A DNA stretch of 64,000 nt from Pomacea canaliculata (taxonomy: Eukaryota > Mollusca > Gastropoda > Architaenioglossa > Ampullariidae), in the NCBI RefSeq assembly GCF_003073045.1, contig NC_037601.1, positions 20,992,150 to 21,056,149 of the forward strand, written 5' to 3'. Both the position numbers and the translations under genes were made by a program. Below, piece after piece: positions 58,659 to 64,000 of the stretch. Position 1 is the first letter of the stretch. Each line of letters begins with the position of its first letter. Below the pieces are notes generated by a model that was not told the origin of the DNA, did no database searches, and saw nothing but the letters and a program-made list of their open reading frames with translations.

Positions 58659-58937
58659 TCAGAATCCTGTGGACGATGAACCAAACTCACGACTGGGTTC
58701 ACAAGCTGCATCAGAAGCGAACGGTTCATTGAACTTTTCTCCGTCCCAGTGAGTTCTACGAAGAATAAACTTGGAGAAGAGCCCCGCAGCGGCAATCAAA
58801 TAGTCCAGCCTCTTGTCGCGACCCGTGAACTTGACCTCAGTGCAGCCTTGGTCTGCACTTCATCCTCAACTTCCACAAAGTTCTGACCTACAGGAGGCTT
58901 GTTGCACTCTGTTCGACAATAGTTCAAACTTTTGAAA
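58659..58937 (-). CDS. probable terminal exon, cysteine-containing protein, with one frame break
   Basis: A very good acceptor (CTTGCTTTTTTCCAG) precedes 58937 on the minus strand. The first part reads FKSLNYCRTECNKPPVG then QNFVEVEDEVQTK. From about 58835 the protein-like reading is in another frame: CTEVKFTGRDKRLDYLIA, GLFSKFILRRTHWDGEKF, NEPFASDAACEPS, ending at TGA 58659-58661. One base gained near the join (an AAGG run) would make the two parts continuous. This is either a recent pseudogene, a polymorphism or an assembly error. The family is not recognised; the cysteine spacing suggests a secreted protein. No upstream exon was located. Confidence 0.42.
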
Positions 58938-61024
58938 CTGGAAAAAAGCAAGAAGCATAATCTGTCAGCCTACCGAGCTTAATAATAATACACCATTGTC
59001 ACCCTAGTGGGACTCATTATTTGTAGTGTTCTTCCAGAGCTTTGATTGGTCCTTAAACATTTGAAATGTTGTCCAGGATAATTTAGTCTTGTAGCATTAT
59101 TTTAATTGTATTTTATTTGTAATTTAATTGTATTTGCTTGTTATTGTTATTGTTATTTGAAGCATAACCCATCCCATCAAGTATTCACTCTTTTCACCAC
59201 AAGAAACAATGGGAGACAATGGGAGCCTCGAACTCAGATGTCAGCTTTTCCGCTTGACACCTAAATTCAAGAAGAAAAACTGAAGGCTGCGTAGTCGTAC
59301 TGCGCGGAATTTCAATAATCATCTTTATTCAGAAAAGTTTCTCAGCCATGTACCTCGCCAAGAGGAACAGGAAGAGAATGAGCCAGACTGTGTGAAGAAA
59401 GGTCTGCGAGTGACATATTGCAGTCGATGCTCCAATGTTTTGTTTCTGCATTTTTTAGTTTTAAGAGAAAAGTGCTCATGGCGAGAACGGAACACGAAAT
59501 TCTATTATTAATCCTGCAGGACGAAGAAAAATATTTTAAAAATTGTCTTTACGTGTAGAGAAATATGCAAAACAAATATCTGCAGCCAGAAAAAAGTGCT
59601 GATGTGGCAAGCATTATTCTGGAGTTGATACGAGGATCTTCACAAGGCTTTCAGCGTGGAAAAAAGAAACAAATACGAACATGAATAAATTGTCTACTTT
59701 CGATGAACTGGTTGTCTGTCAGACTGTCCTCTGTGCTGCATTTTAAAGACAGAGCTTTCTTTCGTCATGAATATTTAAAAAATAATTTTATTATGTTAAA
59801 TCATATATTTTTCTGAATAAAACTTTGCAAAATACAGCAATTTAATGCGGTAGTTCTGGACTATCTGTCTTATCTAAATATTCCTTTTTAATTTAATATT
59901 TCTTTCTAAACAATTTATGTCAGATTAATTGAAATTGCAACTGTTTTCTCTGAACTGGTCTATCAGTTTTAACCTTTGACCCACAAGATAGCTAGCTTTC
60001 TTGATTACCTTGTTTACTCTGCTTCTACTACAAGTTCTTGCATTCAATCTCCAGGTACACACAAGCAAACATCTACTGGCGGTTGTCTCTTGGTCAAAGG
60101 GGAATATCGAGACAGCAGGAGGACTAAGCAATGGTCAAACAGCAGTATGAACATTCACATAGCTCTGCAAGTCCAGAGCTGTGTCCCCGCGGGCGCGAGA
60201 TGATACATATTGAACAAAGTAAGCAGTGCAGAGTTCAGAGGTCACTGATTGAAAGTTCTCGCAATCAAAACAGTGATTGTGGGACGTTTGCCTGCTGATC
60301 ATTCGCCATCTTGGACAAGGTGTCAGAACCATTTTCTGTTGGATGCGAGGTAAATGGAAGAGACTCGTCACGAGTGCACGAGAGTATTCGCGAGGGATGT
60401 ACAAGGGACTCGGGATGATGATGCAGACGCCCTCTGTTTTCATGACCCCAGTGACGTCACCGGCTGTTCATGTAGATCCGAACGCCCAACCGTTCAGTCT
60501 CTCAGTGGGGCTGCAGTGTCTGTCAAGTCTGATACAAGAAAATCATTCAGTGGCTATCGTGGAATTAGGAACTTAATCAGTCAGCCATGTTTCCGTGAAA
60601 CCTACCAGACCTCACCCTCTCCTGATCCTCTGGGGCGCCATCTATGAAGCGAAGTGTATTATCTCTATCTATAACTAGTACAAGCACTATCTGGAATTGC
60701 TCTTGTGGATGAATTAAGTTGCATTGTATATACAAGAATACAGTATGCAAAGTCATACCCGAGGAGAGGTCATAAAACAACTTTGAAATAATGATCTTGT
60801 GAATACACTTTCCTCGTCAAAGCTACAAAGCTACAGATGTTAGGTGTATCCATGGAGACGTGTGAGATCCAGGTAGTAGTATCATTAGTATTAGATTAGG
60901 AGAAGTATGAGTGCAGCACCAACTGTAACAACAGCTTTGGTAACAGCCTAAGGGAATTCAACAAATATTGTTTAAAAACTTTCTCGAATGTTCTGTGAAT
61001 TACGCGGAAGGCGAGATGCAGCAA

Positions 61025-61084
61025 TGACAGCAGGAAGCAATATGGCGGTAGACGATGTTTTACGAATCTTTAACCCACTCAGTG
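61025..61084 (+). CDS. candidate short first exon
   Basis: ATG at 61025 opens MTAGSNMAVDDVLRIFNPLS and reaches a donor-like AGT|GTAAGC at 61085 in phase 0; an internal ATGG occurs at the seventh codon. If unspliced, the frame stops after about 30 codons. The N-terminus looks like that of a cytoplasmic protein, but no downstream exon is visible in the window to test it. Confidence 0.2.
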
Positions 61085-62191
61085 TAAGCCCTCTCTTTCA
61101 CAAATACTCTTCGTAAATCAGAAACTCTCCATCATTGCCAGCTCACCCATCAATTTTCTCTCCTTCCTTCATGCGGCGTTCTTATGCTGTTCTTTCCTGC
61201 TGCGTGTGATTAACTGTCAGTTAATTTGTCATCGCCAGTTGTCAGTCTCTTTAATAAAGAGCTGTCATCATCCGTTGTCAGTCATCATTTTCTTCCTCTA
61301 ATCCCAATCCCACATCGCACACTTCCCCTTCTCAAAGAAAAAACAAAAACAGTTCGGGTTGGGAGGTGGGTGGTGGGTGGTGGTAGTCAAGAGATTTCTG
61401 ACAGAGAGACAGAGACTGACACATTCCATTGAACATAAGAAAGTGTATGACATTTAATCTCACAACTTTTTGTTCCTGTGTGTCTCTAAAGCTGCAGTCA
61501 GTCTGAATGCACTGTAGCTGTGCACTTGCCTTGACAAAAGCTTGACCTTATCCGCAAAGCCACTCCACAATGCCAGATGAGATCGGAAACAGGAAGATGA
61601 ATTGTCGGACCATCCACTCCCTGACGGTCAAATTAGGATGACAAAGGAGAGACTCGACAGCGAAAAGTGTTTATACAAAGAGAAGTGACCACATTAGATA
61701 TGCACCAACAGGAAACAACTGCGACATAACAACAATCATAAAAGTAAGTCAGGGACTTGGAGATGGTGCGGAGGTTCAGAGTAACTGGGAGGGAGGGGTA
61801 GAAGTCACCGAGACAAATCTTATGTAAGACATTCTGATTTCCTACCACCAGCAAGCTGGCACTACATCATAAAAATGTAATCGAAGACCAAGTATTATCT
61901 GTATTTTTTGGGTGGAAGGAAACTGAATGGCTCCGACATTTTTCACAAACAGCCTTGGAACGCTGCTGCCAGTCTTGGAGGGCTTAGGCCGTGTGTGTGA
62001 TGTGAAACTAATTCATCTTCACCTATTTATCACTCGGTTCTAGTTCAATACATTGGGCTTCAATGTTCTGTCTACACATTCTTTAAACCAAAAACTACTT
62101 TTTTTGCTACTTGCGAGAACAAGATTAGCTTCGTTTTTCTTTCTTGTCAAAAAGAGGGTTGGTGAGGAGAAAATACATCTTCTGTACATCG

Positions 62192-62272
62192 GGACAGAGA
62201 GACAGACAGAGAGACAGACAGACAGACTGGCAGGCAGGCAGGCAGGCAGGCAGACAGACAGGACAGACAGAC
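62192..62272. repeat. (GACA)n/(GGCA)n compound microsatellite
   Basis: GACAGAGA and GACA units change to five or more GGCA units and back to GACA. Translations on both strands are artefacts of the repeat. Confidence 0.93.
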
Positions 62273-63294
62273 AGAGTGCTTGCGTGCGTGTTGTGCTCAT
62301 CATCCCTGAAATGAAATGAGCTTCCCTCCCTTCTGTCCGCCATTTCACGGTTTAATGTAATGAAGAACAGACGAAGCTAAGAAATCAATAGGACAAATGA
62401 GTAATGCATTCTGTGCTTCAACGCATCTCCTTAGGGGACGATCACTCACATCGCATCATTTAAAAAGTAAGCATTTCCAGTCTACGAGTTATCGCTCTTT
62501 ATGCACACACATCGCGCTGTCCGCGATTCCATGGCAAGGGAAACAACACTGCATCGTATGGCTTCAAGATGCACGGTGGTACGAGTTACGTGCCCTTAAA
62601 TGATGGTGTTCTCCCCTCCCCACCCATACACATACAAGCTATCCCCCACCTTTCCTTTTCCTCCCTCCCTCTGTCATCACCGACGTTCCGCTTGAGAAGT
62701 TAGAAAATGACATCTACCCACCAGACGTATTCGGTCTAAGACCCTTGATTTATTTCCCTTTCCCACGTGAATTCACACCCAGTTGCCTCCCTTCATTTTC
62801 TAAACAGCCATCCGTTTGGTCTACGTTTATTTTACCTCCTTTCTCAGTCTGTGGAATATTCTTCCATTCCTTCCTATGTGTCTCTGTATATTCATGTGTT
62901 TGCAGAAATGAATTCATTGTAAAGGAAAAAAAAAAAAAGGAGACATAAAAAATGTCAGAAAGAGGCCAGCGACTTTCTTCAATCCATTGGAGAGATGCTG
63001 TAGCTCTGGCATTACTTTGCATTCTTGCTCTGGTCCGCAACCACCCCAGCCTTTTAGAGATTGGCTGTGCAAATAGGGGAGGAAATTGTGTAGGTGTTGG
63101 AGTTATGCGGCTCACTAGGAGGGGCAGGAGGATCAAAGCGATGTCAGACGGTGGGAACAGATGATGCTGGCTGATTCATGGGCCATGTCACTTGCCCCTC
63201 GGACAACGAGTAGAGGAGATATATTACTGCGTGGTTTAAAATCAACACTCACACTGTCCCTCCCTCTCCATCTCTTTTTTTTTCTCTCTCTCGC

Positions 63295-63358
63295 AAACAC
63301 ATACACATACAAACACACAACACATACAAACACACAACACATACAAACACAACACACA
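63295..63358. repeat. CA-rich minisatellite
   Basis: The unit ACACATACAAACACACA recurs about three times with small changes. Non-coding. Confidence 0.8.
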
Positions 63359-64000
63359 CTGTTGTCCCTGCAAAAGGTCCATTTGAGATCAAAGTGTCAA
63401 AATATTATCATTTACACATTTTGTTCTGATTATAAATGTATTTAATATCTAAAAGTTAATAATAAGTTTTTGATAAATTCCAGAATTAATTTTTCTTCAC
63501 TTTATCAACTCTCGAAATGTTCAGTGCTCGCTAAGGATGCGAAACATTTTGTAAGATCGTGATTTTCGAGATTTGTTCGCCTGCATGAAAATTCGAATCT
63601 TTGAAGCACTTCTTTAATTATTTTACCCCCAGCTGCCCCCTTAAGTGGGTATTTCCGCTGTGGTTAAATCGGGTGTAATCAGTGTTTGACCTTTTAACTT
63701 TTATTCATAACTCTTCCTTCTTTTGTCAACGTGTAGTGGATGTATTTCAGTAATGGATCTTCGTTTTTTTTCTTTTCGATTAGTTTCGCAATGCTTTTCG
63801 CTCTTGCAGTTCTCCACTAACAGTTGTGCGAACTGATTTCACCGATTGTTTTCACTCACTTTATTCCATTTCAATCATTTTCCCTCTGGCGATCTTGAAT
63901 CGCAGTCATTTCACTCTAGTGGCCATTGCCTTCTGTTGATTAACGGAAAATATCACATTGCTTGAAAATATCATGAGTGGAGCCAAGGTTAGTGGAGCCC

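Larger units (their letters stand above)
58938..64000. other. no firmly supported gene
   Basis: Possible upstream exons of the 58659-58937 gene could lie here but none was found. A 97-codon GC-balanced frame at 60354-60647 (plus) is uncharacterised. Microsatellites occur at 62192-62272 and 63295-63358. Otherwise AT-rich non-coding sequence. Confidence 0.4.

Noticed and set aside
62040..62348. Open frames across the GACA/GGCA repeat on both strands
   Set aside because: Artefacts of the microsatellite.
62750..63136. Minus-strand frame beginning ILLPLLVSR, considered as the missing receptor signal-peptide exon
   Set aside because: There is no ATG in frame upstream before a stop codon, and no phase-1 donor follows the hydrophobic part.

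Overview
The window looks like genomic DNA from an invertebrate animal, most probably a mollusc or another lophotrochozoan. It is AT-leaning, microsatellite-rich and intron-rich. The two firm genes are animal genes split into short exons with good splice sites, and DNA-transposon remnants are scattered between them. I saw no bacterial operons, rRNA, CRISPR or convincing tRNA genes.

Layout. Positions 1-6.3 kb are mostly non-coding, apart from a frame-broken coding-like stretch on the minus strand (1778-2550). Positions 6.3-15.4 kb are a repeat cluster. Two copies of a long unnamed element lie in direct orientation (A, 6345-8963; B, 10078-15135). They are separated by an 803-bp hAT-like transposon with inverted ends (9189-9991), and a 200-bp hAT-type miniature element (15150-15349) abuts B. 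Copy B carries a decayed minus-strand gene that I cannot assign to a family; its tail contains 22-residue tandem repeats. Positions 15.4-30.4 kb hold only partial gene signals: a candidate terminal exon (18242-18404, minus), a 3' coding exon of a cysteine-containing probably secreted protein (20341-20873, minus) and a candidate signal-peptide first exon (24288-24339, plus).

Positions 30490-37916 hold a complete minus-strand gene for a regulator of microtubule dynamics 1 (RMDN1/FAM82B)-like protein. It has eight coding exons whose phases all match, giving 331 codons plus stop. Positions 42976-51549 hold six exons of a minus-strand nicotinic acetylcholine receptor subunit, covering ligand domain, Cys-loop, M1-M4 and stop. 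It lacks the paired cysteines of alpha subunits, and the upstream signal-peptide exon was not found. Its last intron carries a 1402-bp hAT transposon (43618-45019) with a perfect 8-bp target duplication. That transposon contains a decayed transposase and a reversed fragment of the A/B repeat family.

Positions 51.6-64 kb are mainly non-coding, with a decayed coding-like stretch near 54 kb (plus) and a probable terminal exon with one frame break at 58659-58937 (minus). The two firm genes are not functionally linked: one encodes a TPR-type mitochondrial/microtubule-associated protein, the other an ion-channel subunit. The most unusual material is the A/B repeat family and its unassigned gene.
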